64,000 bases of DNA from assembly GCA_033032865.1 (NCBI GenBank), contig JAWHQI010000024.1:3596001-3660000 (forward strand), written 5' to 3'. The stretch's first letter is position 1; each line of letters begins with the position of its first letter. The stretch comes from Dactylorhiza incarnata (lineage: Eukaryota > Streptophyta > Magnoliopsida > Asparagales > Orchidaceae). Of this stretch, positions 45,540 through 56,790 are shown piece by piece. The notes under the pieces are model-generated. The model saw nothing but the letters and a program-made list of their open reading frames with translations, searched no databases and had not been told where the DNA came from. Made by a program: the position numbers and the translations under genes.

Positions 45540-46127
45540 TCAGATAGGTAGAAGATAGACGTCCGTGTGCCATGAGTACCCCTGTATCCGTATCTTTACC
45601 CCTTTCATAACTCCTTCGCACTTGAGTTTCCTCCCATCTGCCACCATAACATGAAAGGTGGCTCCCTTATCAATCACATGCCCCACCCACTGTGCCACAT
45701 CGAGGTGGATGAAGTTGTGGGTGCTCCCACTATCCACCAAAATCGTCACTTTCTCCTGAATGATCTTTCCCGCAATCCGCATAGTGAGGGGGGTGCTGCA
45801 ACCTTCCATAGCTTGTATGGATACACCAAACTCGGTTAAATCCAAGTCCCCCTCCAACTCCGCCTCTTGGGAAAGGTCGTCCTCCACATCCTCATGTAGT
45901 ATATAGACCTGTATCTTCTGGCAGGTGTGCCGGGGCGTAAACTTTTCGTTGCAGTTGAAGCATAGTCCTTTCTCCTTCCGTGCTTGCAGTTCGGCCCATG
46001 ATAGTCGGGTCACTGTCGGTTTGCCGACCGCCGGCTGCTCTCTCCTAGCGGTTGGCGGGGTGGTTGCGGGCCTCCCCATGGTGCGGCCCCGCTGCCTGTT
46101 GAAGTGCTGCTCTTGAATGCGGGCCAA
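45540..46127 (-). pseudogene. Gag zinc knuckle and protease of the nested chromovirus
   Basis: A 195-codon frame. CFNCNEKFTPRHTC is the spaced zinc knuckle typical of chromovirus gag. About 75 residues later VTILVDSGSTHNFI is the aspartic protease active site (DSG). The frame ends in a stop at 45540, whereas the intact family continues to RT, and the protease tail resumes in another frame at 45140-45523 (FSGLQQLRRVTFDW). Confidence 0.85.
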
Positions 46128-46287
46128 GCTAATGACGGTTCAAACTGCGGGGCATATAGGCGTGGACCTCATCACGTAAGTAGTCCTTCAGCCCAGATAC
46201 AAAGCAGCTGAGCAACGTCTTCTCCTCCCAGTGTACCCGATTCGCCAATTTTTCGAACTCCGTCCGATACTCCATCACTGTTCCCTT

Positions 46288-47258
46288 CTAACGCAGCTTC
46301 TGCAGGAGGGCCTCAAAATCCTCGTACTTTAAGGGCCCAAATCTGGCGGTGCAGCCTTCCACAAATTCGGCCCAGGGCACATAGTCCTTGCCCCTATGGA
46401 ACCACTGTGTCCACTGAAATGCGTCATCCTCCATGTGGAAAGATGCTAGCTGCATCCATTGGCCCTCTGAAATCTCTTGATAGTTGAAAAAAGCTCGGCC
46501 TTCTGCACCCACTCCAGAACGTCCCCTCCGTTGAACCTTGGAAAATTCATGCGCGTCAACTTCGGAGGCATGTACGTTCGCAGAGCTGCTTGCCCTTGCC
46601 AACCTAGGCCTTGCCCATTCCATGCTGGTCGCCTCGGCTCCATCGGGCCGATGTTAGCGCCCGGTTAGCCCTGATGTGGCTGGCCCGGTTAGTCTTGATT
46701 CGGCTGGCTGATCCAAGGAGCGCCGACTCCGTAGCCCCCGGGAGGACTGACGCCACGTGGCTGGGGTAGAAGACGCGCCTCCTGCGCCCATCCGACACCT
46801 CCCTGCTCACCGTCGACTCGCACCCCCGGTGGCTGTCCCATGTCGAGGTCTGCCGCCCCAATCTGGGCGGAACCGGCCCCAGGTGAGGACCCGCGGCCTC
46901 CCCAGCCTGCTGCTGCGCCGCTGCCTGTACCGCCTCCAGATCCGCTGGCACCCGCCTAGACGCGTGCGGGATCGACCGATCCGGCTACCTCTCGCGGGAC
47001 TGGATGCTGTGAGGCGAAGGTGTCGACGGTCGGATTTTGCAAACCGCCGGCTTCTTCCTGCCCGGTCGCCTTCCCTTTTAGATTTTGCGATAACAACGCT
47101 TTGAGTTCTTCCATGCGGGCGTCGATTCGTTCTTCTAGCCGTTGTGTGGGAGCCCTCATCTCTTCCTCGATGGCGGCGATCGAATCGGTCAGTCCAACGT
47201 AGTTTTCCTCTAGGGTTTCCAAGCGGCTGATCTCTTCTTGCGAGCGGGTGTTCACCAT
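46288..47258 (-). pseudogene. Gag of the nested chromovirus, broken
   Basis: Starts at the ATG 47258, just after the PBS, with MVNTRSQEEISRLETLEENY and a coiled-coil-like stretch to about residue 65. After a stop near 46956 the capsid region continues in other frames: NFPRFNGGDVLEWVQKAELF (about 46500) and WMQLASFHMEDDAFQWTQWF with KYEDFEALLQKLR (46288-46480). At least two frameshifts and one stop. Confidence 0.8.
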
Positions 47259-47268
47259 GGTCGAAGGA

Positions 47269-47285
47269 CGAATGCTCTGATACCA
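47269..47285 (-). promoter_or_regulatory. Primer-binding site of the nested chromovirus
   Basis: Minus strand TGGTATCAGAGCATTCG, the standard initiator-Met tRNA primer site, two bases inside the 5' LTR (which ends at 47288). Confidence 0.9.
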
Positions 47286-47287
47286 AA

Positions 47288-47604
47288 TGATAAGAGAAAG
47301 CTAGAGAGAAGAAGGCTAGTGGAGGAACTAGAGAGAAATTAGGGTTAGAGAGGAGGGGGAGAATAATACCTTGATCAATCATGCATGCCCCAAGAGAGAG
47401 AACCCCGGGTATAAATATACCCGAGCCCAAGAGGGGTCGGCCGGCCCCCCCATGGGGCTGAACTGATGTGGTTCAGCCCCAATCCGCCGGTATTAGAGAG
47501 TGGGGGCTGAACTGGATGGTTCAGCCCCATTGTCGCCATTCTTCGCCTTTCGCCGTCAAGCGTATGTACGCCCAAAAAACTGTGTCATGTTCGGGGGCGT
47601 AACA
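47288..47604 (-). repeat. 5' LTR of the nested chromovirus (317 bp)
   Basis: Minus strand begins TGTTACGCCCCCGAACATGA at 47604 and ends CTCTTATCA at 47288. Pair of 42142-42457 with roughly 8% divergence. Confidence 0.9.
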
Positions 47605-47609
47605 GTGCC

Positions 47610-48825
47610 CAACCATCCCTTCATTAAATAGGGGCGGATGCTTTTATTTGGACTTATTGTTTGTTTGTGAGAGATTCCAGATCGTCAATCTAATGGTGGT
47701 GCGACGCCGCGATACCCCGGGGTACGACGTCCCGATTTACTTTCCTGAAATTTTGGTTTTCTTTGTTCGCTTCTTCCGTGAACTTCCCCCTGCCTGCCAC
47801 GATTTCTTCTAATCGGAAACCCTACGATCCCAATATATTGTTTCTCCCCGCCACAAACAACTTCATCCACGTCCAGTTCCAGCCACTTTCGCCCGATCCC
47901 TGCTCTCCTCCCTTGTCGCCGATCGTCTGTTCTCCTTCTCACCACATATAATCGCAAGCTCCGCAAGTTCTGCCCACCACGTCATGATATCGACCACGCC
48001 ACCTCTTCCTTGCCTTAGGCGATGCTTCCTCCTCGCCTGGTATCGCCGCCAGATTTCCCCTCTGCACGCAGAATCCCCACAACCGTCGGCAGTCCACCCC
48101 CTCATTCCCACAAATTCCTCCACCGATGCCCAACCCTATCCCAGCCACACTGGCATTTTCTTCCTAGTCATTTACTCCAATCATCCCATGCTCCTGCCTG
48201 TATTCCTTCCTTCCGTGAACACCCAGCCACACTGTCATCTCCCTCCCAACCGATTACTCCAATCATTCCCTGCTTCTGTCCGCAACCCTTCCCCTGTGAA
48301 CACCCCAGCCAAATTCCCTCTTTACAGCAAATGCCAGCCGTTTCCTTCCTCTACCGCAAAGCCATACCCCCATTCTCTTCATCTGCATCCATTCTCCATC
48401 CCAACTCCCTGCAGCTCTGGCCCGCACCTGACTCGCAACCAACTGTAGTTCTCCTTCTACTGTTGTCTTCGGATCTCCGTGATTGTGAGTATTATTGCAT
48501 TGTGTTTCTTTTTCTTTATTGAATATTGGAGAATTATCACACAGTTGTTTGTTGATTATTGTCTTGTTTGCGCAATTGTTTCAACTTCTTAATTTCCTGC
48601 CAAATCAATTTGTGCAAGTTTAGCTTTTTAATCCGTCGTGCGAAGGAGAACCTGAATCTTCTTGTGCATTTGAAAATTTTCAAACATTGTGTTCGACTGC
48701 CGGGTTATATAATTTTACTGCCAAAATTTTAATTCTAGATTAATTTGAAAACATACATGCATCCTATAGTTCAAATTGGTTGTGTCCACTCGCACCACTC
48801 ACATAGGCTTGCATTAGCGTCGGCA
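47610..48825 (+). repeat. 5' LTR of the old gypsy element, second part
   Basis: Continues the LTR after the nested insertion and its duplicated gtgcc (47605-47609). Aligns with 52285-53495. The TATA box intact in the 3' LTR (tataaata at 52303-52310) is changed here to attaaata, so this promoter is doubly damaged. Confidence 0.9.
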
Positions 48826-48860
48826 CGAACCACGTCAAACAGCCTATCCTGTGTCAAATT

Positions 48861-48878
48861 TGGTATCAAAGCCCTAGG
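48861..48878 (+). promoter_or_regulatory. Primer-binding site of the old gypsy element
   Basis: tggtatcaaagccctagg, a one-base variant of the initiator-Met site (TGGTATCAGAGC), 35 bases after the LTR end. Confidence 0.7.
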
Positions 48879-48925
48879 TTTGGGAAACTTGTATATTACG
48901 TAATGGTAGACCTTATCGTCCATTC

Positions 48926-50216
48926 ATGTCTGATCCGAACTTAACCGACGAAAGGTCTGCCAATTTGAACTCCGAATTGACACCGACAGATTTCCAACGA
49001 CTAATGTTAGATCGATTCGATCAATTGAGTGATCAAATTGTCGGTCTACGCACCCGTATGAATATTCTCGAGGATTAGAGGAATCATACTCCTCCGAGGC
49101 GAGGGAACGCACCCATTCCACTAGATGATCATTTTGAGGATGAGTGGTACCCTCCCCCACCTCAAGATTGGCGTACTAGGAATCAACCTCCACGAGGGCC
49201 TGCCCCACCGTGAGAACCTGCCCCACACCGGAGGTAACTCCTCGATAACGTTCACGACCATTGATCTGCCCCTGCCCTAGATAGACCTCTCCATCCTCAG
49301 GAGGACTATCCACCACGGCATCCAGCCCCTCATGATCGAGTTCAAGGCCGTTTTGATTACGGACCGGATGATTACTTCTACGAATATCTCGAGCCACGTA
49401 AAGCACGACGCGCGATGGACGACATTACTTGCCGCATACACTTTGACGTTCCCACCTTCGATGGTCACCTCGATACCGAATGCCTTTAGTGATTGGCTTC
49501 ATGAGATGAACAATTATTTCGAGTGGTATGATATGACCGACGAACGCCGCGTTAGATTTGCGAGGGTGATGCTAGTTGGCCCAACCAAGATTTTATGCAC
49601 CAGCCTAGAGAGGTCACTTCATCGAGATGGATACCGTCCTATTATTCGCCAGGAGGACATGAAGCGTCGATTGAAGGGTAAATACCTTCCCGCCTCCTAT
49701 CGAGACCAATTGCTAGATCGGCTTTATGCGTTGCGCCAGGGAACGCTATCTGCTGCTGAGTACATGTCACGATTTGACGAGCTATCTGTGAGGAGTGATT
49801 TATGAGAGGAGACTAGTGCCACTGCTTCCCAATTTCATTCAAGATTGAGATCTGAGTTACGTAGGGAGCTTATTCCCCATCGGATGGAGACGGTAGAGCA
49901 GGTTTATCAGATGGTTTTCGAGTACGAGCAGTACCTATGTCCAGCAGGTGCTAGTCAGGCTCCACCCAGACCGGACGGGCCCACATTTAGGAGTCAACCC
50001 CTGGACACTACCACTCTTGCAGGACCCTCTCGTGCTCCCATGGACACGAAGGGCAAGGCTGTCTCCACCGGACCTCCTGTGGCCACACGGTCGGGGAATG
50101 TTCAGTGTTATCGTTGCTCTAGCATATGCCATATGACAGCCCAGTGCCCCACTAGGAATCTGTTAGTTAAGGAAGGTGAGCTCGATACTGATGCCGAGGG
50201 AGCCACTATTGAGTAA
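48926..50216 (+). pseudogene. Gag of the old gypsy element, broken
   Basis: The ATG at 48926 opens MSDPNLTDERSANLNSELTP and a FDQLSDQIVGLRTRM coiled stretch, stopped at 49076-49078. After a proline-rich part with another stop, the capsid region reads WLHEMNNYFEWYDMTDERRV, then KRRLKGKYLPASYRDQLLDR and GTLSAAEYMSRFDEL (49490-49790). It stops at about 49803 and resumes at 49845 with MRSELRRELIPHRM, ending with a CCHC knuckle CYRCSSICHMTAQC (about 50105-50148). At least three inactivating changes. Confidence 0.8.
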
Positions 50217-50375
50217 ATTGTTGCCACGATCGAGAACGGTTGAGAGAGCGATGCAGATTGCTCCATAGAGTTAGGTGTGATCTAAGGGTGTGATATGACG
50301 TCTCCTTTTACACCCCCGCATACTGATGAGGATTGACGTCGTATGACGATCTTCTAAACTTACTTTTCTGGCGTA

Positions 50376-50690
50376 GGCGGTCTCTGCAAGTTGGCCATTG
50401 ATAGCTGGAGTTGTGTAAATATAGCGGTACAAAAGGCCTTAGAGAGGATACATGTGACTCCTGAGCCTCATGCCCATCCATATCGAGTGATGTGGCTCGA
50501 TAAGACGACCATACATGTTACCCAGAGGGGCCAGGTTCCGATATCTCTTGCCTCATTTAAGGACCGTGTCTGGTGCGACGTTATCCCCATGGATGTCCCC
50601 CACATTTTATTAGGGAGGCCTTGACTCTTCGACCATGATGCCACATGCTTTGGGCGCTCAAACACGTATGTATTTTACGACAAAGGTCGT
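50376..50690 (+). pseudogene. Retropepsin-like domain of the old gypsy element
   Basis: Open from about 50376 to the stop at 50622-50624: LAIDSWSCVNIAVQKALERI, then VMWLDKTTIHVTQRGQVPI and WCDVIPMDVPHILLGRP. The family shows IIDSGSC at the active site; here IDSWSC replaces the Gly with Trp, so the protease would be inactive. Beyond the stop a fragment reads LFDHDATCFGRSNTYVF, continuing the domain. No RT follows. Confidence 0.7.
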
Positions 50691-51190
50691 AAGATTACAT
50701 TGACACCAACCCGCCCCAAGGAGAAATCCAAGGGGAAGGATACACCCTCCACTGGCACGAGTTCATCTAGGCTGTTGCACATGCTGCGTCGCAGCGAGTG
50801 TATGAGAGAGAGCGTTTACATTGACAATTTAATGTAGAGGCTGCCACCATGACTATTGAGAGCCCTATAGAGATTCGGGATCCTAGCATCATGTATTTAA
50901 AGTCGACCCCTTTTACAGCTGAGATCACCCCTAAAATTTCAGGAACCTATATTGGTGCTCGTTGCATGTGCAATGAAACTCTTTATGCTCCTCCTGGTGA
51001 TTCCCCTGTTGAGCCGAGCCACCTGATGAGCCAACATTCATGTGGGATGCACCTTTTATTAGTATGTTTGTCGAGTTTGGCGGTGCACTCGATGGCTCTT
51101 TTATTTTATGCATTATTGTCCGCACTTGTGGAGACATTCAGCGTACTATATTGACATGTCTTATTATTGATATCTCTGGTGTTCAGTTGA

Positions 51191-51853
51191 GTGTTACATC
51201 GCACCCGTGATGGATTTTTCTATACCCTTCCTTACGAGCCTCCTGATCACGTACCCACCTTGGGAGTTTCTTATAGTACCCAAAACCATCGGTTTAGGGA
51301 GTTGGTCGTGTCAGTTGTTCATCTTTTACATTTGCTGCATGATCATTTACATTTAGTGCATGACTCATCTGTGCTACATGATTCACATATGTTGTATGCT
51401 TTGCATCATTTGCTTGAAATGCATGAATTAATATGGAAGAAAATTACTAGCAACAATAAATTATATAAAGCACAAACAGATCAACACAGACGTGAGCAAC
51501 ATTTTCAGGTAGGCGAGCATGCCATGATTCGAATTTGCATGGAGAGGTTCCTAAAAGGAGCCGCTAAGAAGTTGCAACCTAAACGACTGGATTCGTATAA
51601 GATTTTAAAGAAAATTGGAGCGAATGCCTACGAGATTGATCTCCCTGCAAATATATGTATTCACCCCGTATTTAATACAAAAGATTTGACTCAATACTTT
51701 GAGCCTGTAGAGCACAAAGATCCATACCTTGAGCCACTTCCAACACCCTCCCAGTTACAACTTGACACTTCCCCTGATCACCTTGGACGAGCACCCACGA
51801 ACTTGCCAGCACCCCCCGAGATTCCACCGGTTCTTTTGTATCCACCAGCATGA
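51191..51853 (+). pseudogene. Integrase C-terminal part of the old gypsy element
   Basis: A 220-codon open frame. Residues ~77-185 match the end of gypsy integrase: HELIWKKITSNNKLYKAQTD, FQVGEHAMIRICMERFLKG, then KKIGANAYEIDLP and HPVFNTKDLTQYF. The catalytic core is not present. The preceding stretch (about 51300-51415) contains a His/Leu-rich tandem (catgattcatttac...-type repeat) that looks like slippage. The RT-to-IN-core deletion lies between 50690 and about 51400. Confidence 0.7.
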
Positions 51854-52058
51854 GAGGTGAGAGCTGAGAGCATTACCTACATCGTGGTGCACTAGTGCAC
51901 TACCACCCCAGACGACCCTTCTTGCCGTTACTTGGTGCACTGGAGTGGGCGCCCCACCTTTGATGACACTTGGATTTCGACGACGGAGCTTGACAGGCTT
52001 GTCTCCGATCTTCGACTTTAGCACGATCATCTCCAATCATCGTAGATGGATACGTTTC

Positions 52059-52070
52059 AGTCGGGGGAAT
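52059..52070 (+). promoter_or_regulatory. Polypurine tract of the old gypsy element
   Basis: agtcgggggaat directly precedes the 3' LTR start TGATAGGG at 52071. Confidence 0.7.
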
Positions 52071-53495
52071 TGATAGGGATCAACATTGGACCTCGGGACA
52101 CGACGATTTGGCGGGGCCTGCTTTTGTGTACTCGCGCCAAAGTCATTGATCAGATCGACGATCTGAGACCACGAGCGCGTCTGGAGCACCGTTTTAGTAT
52201 TTTTTTTATTTTTTATTTTGAACCTATATTTAGTGTTTTAGGACACGAGGCGTAACGACAAATCATAGCCGTTCATGCCGCGTGCCCAACCGCCCCTTCA
52301 TTATAAATAGGGGCGAATGCTTTCATTTGGAGTTATTGTTTGTTTGTGAGAGATTTCAAACCTGCAATCTAATTGTGGTGCGACGCCGCGAGACCCCAGG
52401 GTGCGACGTCCCGGTTTACTTTCCTGAAATTTTGGTTTTCTTTGTTCAATTCTCCCGTGAACTTCCCCCTGCCTGCCACGACTTTTCCTAACCGCAAACC
52501 CCACGATCCCAGTACATCGTTTCTCCCAGCCACAACTTCATCCACGCCCAGCTCCAACCACTTCCGCCCGATCTCTGCTCTCCTTCCTTGTCGTCGACCA
52601 TCTGTTCTCCTTCTCACCACCTGTAATCGCAAGCTCCGCAAGTTCTGCCCACCACATCTCGATATCGACCACACCACCTCTTCCTCGCCTCAGGCGACGC
52701 TTCCTCCTCGCCTGGTATCGCAGCCAGATTTCCCCTCTGCACTTAGAATCCCCACAACCGTCGGCAGTCCACCCCCTCATTCCCACAGATTCCTCCACTG
52801 AAGCTCAACCCTAGCCAAACCACACTATCATCTTCTTCCCGGTCATTTACTCCAATCATCCCTTGCTTCTGCCCGCATCCCTTCCTTCCGTGAACATCCA
52901 ACCACACTGTCATCTCCCTCCCAGTCGATTACTCCAATTATTCTTTGCGTCTGTTCGCAACCCTTCCCCTGTGAACACCCTAGCCAAATTCCGTCTTTAC
53001 ATCTAATCCCTACCGTTTCCTTCCTCCACCGCAAACCCATACCCCCATTCTCTTCATCGACAACTATTCTCCATCCCAACTCCCTGCAGCTTTGGCCCGC
53101 ACCTGACTCGCAACCAACCGTAGTTCTCCTACTGCCGCCGCCAGATCTCCGTGATTATGAGTATTATTGCATTGTGTTTCCTTTTCTTTATTGAATATTG
53201 GAGGATTATCGCATAGTTGTTTGAAGATTATTGACTTGTTTGCGCGATTGTTTCAACTTCTTAATTTCCTATATAATCTATTCGTGCAAGCTTAGCTTTT
53301 TAATCCTTCTTGCGAAGGAGAACGTAAATCTTCTTGTGCACTTGAAAATTTGCAAACATTGTGTTCGACTGCCGGGTTATATCATTTTACTGCTAAAATT
53401 TTAATTTTGGATTAATTTGAAAACATACACACATCATATAGTTCAAATTGGTTGTCCACCCGCACTACTCACATATGCTTGCATTAGCGTCGGCA
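52071..53495 (+). repeat. 3' LTR of the old gypsy element (1425 bp)
   Basis: Pair of 41927-42141 plus 47610-48825. Intact TATA box tataaata at 52303-52310. A C-rich, CT-rich central part (52480-53060) is conserved in both LTRs. Confidence 0.9.
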
Positions 53496-53804
53496 CAAGT
53501 ACAGTGTTTTTTTTGCAACCACCGAGCCAAATGACTATTTTGGTCACTTAGACAATTTCAGGAAAATCAGCTCCGTGCTAGGAGAAAACAACAATCCATT
53601 GTTTGCATGGCAAATCTGATATTTTCCCTCACATAGTTTTTCTCCCTTCTTCCATGTCCTTTTCTCTGTTACTGAAATTTTTCATTTTGTTATTGGTAAA
53701 AGATCAACCCAGTTCTCTAATTACTGAAATTTCTCTTTTTTCGCCTCTGAATATATTGATGAGTTTTTCAAAGATAAGAGTTAGAATTAAAGACAACAGT
53801 TTTA

Positions 53805-53943
53805 GGGCTCGTTTGGGTGCGCGGATTTCCTGCGGACGCCATCTGCACGGAGGCCACCGCGACCGTGGTGGCCTCCCCACGGAGGAAATCAAAATCCGCG
53901 GATTTCCCCGTGCCGCGCGGAATCCGCCCCGCCTAACGCACCC
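53805..53943. mobile_element. Tourist/PIF-Harbinger-type MITE (139 bp)
   Basis: GGGCTCGTTTGGGTGCG at the left and the complement of GGGTGCGTTAGGCGGGG at the right form imperfect terminal inverted repeats, flanked by a TTA duplication (53802-53804 and 53944-53946). The GC-rich interior folds back (ggaggccaccgcg facing cgtggtggcctcc). No coding capacity. Confidence 0.75.
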
Positions 53944-53946
53944 TTA

Positions 53947-54926
53947 GTTTACAGTAAATAATGTGTTTATAATACAAATTGGCTTATACCTTTTTTTCAT
54001 CTTTCAATTTGGTTCATGTATATTAGTTCTTAATGCAAAAACTCATTATCTGACGAAATAAGAGAAGAAACAAGAATCGCAACATGAAATATAAATGATT
54101 TTGTTTTAGAACTGAAATAACTCCATGTTGATGCTTCGGAAATGTTTTAGTGCAAAAATTCTGCACAGGGCAGTTTAGTCATTTTGTTTAAACGGCCACT
54201 CCCAAATACATTATACCGTTTCCTTGAAAGTGGAATTCTTCTATTATGCATCGTGCGAGATATGTATCTTCAAGATTTTATTTTAATGTTCCATCATGCT
54301 TAATTCTAATATTCTGCTAATATATATTTTTGGTTGATATGCATATAATTCGAAAGAAAATATTCCATTTGAAGAAATAATATAACATTTGAATCTGGTA
54401 ATTTGAACAGTGAAATCTGCATATGAAAATTGCTTGTTTTGTGAAGGAATTTTTTAGAAAACTAAAAGTAAATCAGGGTTATATTTTTCTACCTTATATC
54501 TTGTGAGCATATTCAGTTCTACTTTATACAATGCTTCATGGTTAAGTTTTTATTGCTTTTGCTTGGATGGTCTGGTGTTTAACAATTGTATTCAGAAGAT
54601 TTATTATCGAATTCAAACTTTGGAAATAATAAAATGAAAATAATTTGATTTTGAACAAGAAAAAGTTATATGTGGAGCTAGCAAATTCATGCGTCCTATT
54701 GCACTTTTGGACAGCATAATTTGAGCATTGTTTTAACAGCAACCCCAGGATAAAGTTAAGAGCTCATACTAGTCAATCCATTACTTATATTTAGGCAAGG
54801 GAGATGAGGAAATTTGTGTATTCTCGGGATTTTTCATATTGCTTTCAATGAACTGTTTTTTATATTTTTTAAAAGAAGGTTCTCAACTTCTTATAACTCT
54901 GACAAAAGATGTCATGGAGCACATTC
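53947..54926. other. AT-rich unique sequence, no gene
   Basis: With 53496-53804 this looks like intron or intergenic host sequence. I checked it for UBC32 exon 4 (VRTALVALIAFMP) and found nothing. Confidence 0.6.
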
Positions 54927-55178
54927 TGTTGCGCGCACGCGGCGTTGTATCATTATTATTATTATTTTCTCTTAAAAGTTATTAGGGTTGATGTGAGCCC
55001 CCCTCCCTATATAAGGAGGTGGTTTTGCGGAGTTAGGTTATCTTTTGGATCCAGTCTTTTGGGCTCTCATTAGAGAGAAATTCTTTGGAGGAACCAGCCT
55101 CCGAGAGTTGGCCGGAGCTTGCTCCGGATTGTATCCGTGGTTTCATTAATTCAAGCATTCTCCTTCGTGTTCGTATTA
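54927..55178 (+). repeat. 5' LTR of the TR-GAG element
   Basis: Contains a TATA box tatataag (55008-55015) and a Gly/Glu-coding-like 'ggaggaacc' block. It is followed by tggtccgacc at 55181, a non-Met primer-binding candidate. Confidence 0.85.
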
Positions 55179-55180
55179 TT

Positions 55181-55190
55181 TGGTCCGACC
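55181..55190 (+). promoter_or_regulatory. Candidate primer-binding site TGGTCCGACC
   Basis: It begins with the TGG complementary to the CCA end of any tRNA and sits 2 bases after the LTR. The tRNA was not identified. Confidence 0.45.
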
Positions 55191-55655
55191 TGCCGTTCCG
55201 CCCGCTGCTACAGCCGCCGGAGTCTCGCGACCCGCTGTCCTTGCGCTCGCACGACGTTTCGCCCAGGACCGCTCGCCATATCCAACGCCGAAGTCTCGCG
55301 TCCCCCCGAAGTTCCGCGTCCCGCCGGAGTCTCGCCTCCCGACGTTTCGCAGAAGACCGCTCGCCAGACCTCGTCCGCGAGTCCCGCACCGCGCGCTGTC
55401 GTTGATTCGACGCCGCAGGCCCCGATTCGCCCGCAGACGCCCTGACGACGCCTGGGCACGCCTGTTCCGCCCTCTGCAACCCTGTTCTGGTCTTCCGCTA
55501 TCCCGCTCCGCCGACATTCCGCCGCTGCTGCCCTGATCTGTTGATTTAGTCCCTTCCGCCCCCGCCTGCTCTTCCGCAACGATGGTCTGCTGCTAGAGCC
55601 CCTTCCCAGGCTCCGACACTCTCCTGCCAACCTCCAGCTCGGCGCAGTCGTTCAT

Positions 55656-56735
55656 ATGCCAAAGAGCCGGATGGAATCCCGCGTGGAAGCCCTTGAACAC
55701 TCCCTCGCCACCATCAACGCGCGTCTCGAGGAACATACCGAACAGTTCTCCTCGATTCTGACCATGCTCCAGAACTTACAGCCCAGCCAGCACTCCGGGC
55801 CTCCTGCCGCCTCTGCTGTGGGATCCCCCAGCACTACGATCCCCGATACACCCGCAGTGGTGGAATTACCTACTCCACCGTACCGTGGAACTGACATCCC
55901 CACATTCAACGGGACTGACCCCCTTGGGTGGATTGCCCGTACCGAACAGTTCTTTGACATTCACCAGACCCCTCCGACGCAACGGGTCTCCACCGCACTT
56001 ATCGACATGGAAGGTTCTGCCCTCCATTGGGTTCGTTGGCTCCGCCAGACCTCTCCCACCCTCACTTGGACAGATATCATCGAGGCCCTGATTCAGCGGT
56101 ATGACGACCGCTATTCCGACCCCATGATCGAGCGACTTTGCGGGGTCCGTCACACCGACTTCATTGACTCGTACGTTGATGCCTTCGTGGAATTGGTCAC
56201 TCATGTTCCCGGACTCCCCCCAGACCATTACTTGGGGTTCTTCATGAACGGCTTGCAACCCCACTTCCGCTCCCGTCTCCGCACCCTCAAGCCATTAACG
56301 GTCCACCAAGCCATCAACCTCTCCCCCCTTGTGGAGGTGGAATTCCTCGCGACGTCCGGCAACATTCCGTACCCATCACCTTCCTCCAGGCATCCCTCCC
56401 ATCCTTACTTCTCGACCCATCCCAAACCTCCACCTCTGCCACCTCCCCTACCCCGACCACCAGTTATGGGCCCAACCAACACTCGACATGTCCCTACACC
56501 CCGCCTGACCAGTCAGGAGTACAACGACTTACGGAGCAAGGGTCTGTGCTTCCGCTGCAAGCAACCCTACTCTCCTGGTCATTTGTGCTCGGTGAAGGAG
56601 TGTCGGGTCCTCATCGGCGACGACGTGGCCGCGCTCACTGCCGCCGACTTCGACGCCCTGCTGCTCTCAGACGGACTACCAGGAGACCCTCCGGGCACAT
56701 CGACGACATCCCAACCGCGTGCATATCATTACTGA
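55656..56735 (+). CDS. Intact gag polyprotein of the TR-GAG element
   Basis: A 359-codon uninterrupted ORF. Residues ~8-50 form a coiled coil (VEALEHSLATINARLEEHTE). The capsid-like retrotrans_gag region follows (about 85-230): IPTFNGTDPLGWIARTEQFF, STALIDMEGSALHWVRWL, then ALIQRYDDRY and LPPDHYLGFFMNGL. A Pro-rich linker leads to a zinc knuckle CFRCKQPYSPGHLC at ~298-311. The C-terminal 48 residues include an acidic Asp-Ala-Leu-rich stretch. It ends at TGA 56733-56735, 55 bp before the 3' LTR, where a protease would normally follow. ATG 55656 is the first in frame after a ~480-bp GC-rich leader. The protein would package element RNA; RT and IN must come from a partner gypsy. Overlapping reverse frames are taken as shadows. 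Confidence 0.85.
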   Translation: MPKSRMESRVEALEHSLATINARLEEHTEQFSSILTMLQNLQPSQHSGPPAASAVGSPSTTIPDTPAVVELPTPPYRGTDIPTFNGTDPLGWIARTEQFFDIHQTPPTQRVSTALIDMEGSALHWVRWLRQTSPTLTWTDIIEALIQRYDDRYSDPMIERLCGVRHTDFIDSYVDAFVELVTHVPGLPPDHYLGFFMNGLQPHFRSRLRTLKPLTVHQAINLSPLVEVEFLATSGNIPYPSPSSRHPSHPYFSTHPKPPPLPPPLPRPPVMGPTNTRHVPTPRLTSQEYNDLRSKGLCFRCKQPYSPGHLCSVKECRVLIGDDVAALTAADFDALLLSDGLPGDPPGTSTTSQPRAYHY

Positions 56736-56790
56736 TCGGCGGGCGGCGTGCCGACCTTGGGTTCAAGGTCGTTCTTCTGACGGGGTGTAT

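Larger units (their letters stand above)
42142..47604 (-). mobile_element. Nested Reina-like chromovirus (Ty3/gypsy), 5.46 kb, inactivated
   Basis: Complete element on the minus strand, bounded by a perfect 5-bp target duplication gtgcc (42137-42141 and 47605-47609). LTRs of 316 and 317 bp differ by ~25 bases. PBS TGGTATCAGAGCATTCG, then gag, protease, RT, RNase H, integrase and chromodomain in order. Several frameshifts break the polyprotein. Short LTRs, 5.5 kb length and the C-terminal chromodomain suggest the Reina lineage (inferred). Confidence 0.9.
41927..53495 (+). mobile_element. Old gypsy deletion derivative with nested chromovirus in its 5' LTR
   Basis: The LTRs are 41927-42141 plus 47610-48825 (interrupted) and 52071-53495, 1431 and 1425 bp, starting TGATAGGGATC and ending GTCGGCA. 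They differ by about 12-13% in sampled stretches, so this is the oldest dated insertion here. The order PBS, gag, protease-like, integrase C-terminus, PPT gives plus orientation. RT, RNase H and the integrase core are absent, so it is an internally deleted, non-autonomous copy. No convincing target duplication (cctag versus caagt). Confidence 0.85.

Noticed and set aside
47763..48522. Pro/Ser-rich ORFs in the old gypsy LTR
   Set aside because: They fall in the CT-rich LTR centre that is duplicated at 52370-53060. The frames are not conserved between the two LTRs.
55033..55630. Several overlapping Arg-rich ORFs in the TR-GAG leader, both strands
   Set aside because: High GC leaves few stops in any frame. 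The real gag lies downstream with clear motifs.
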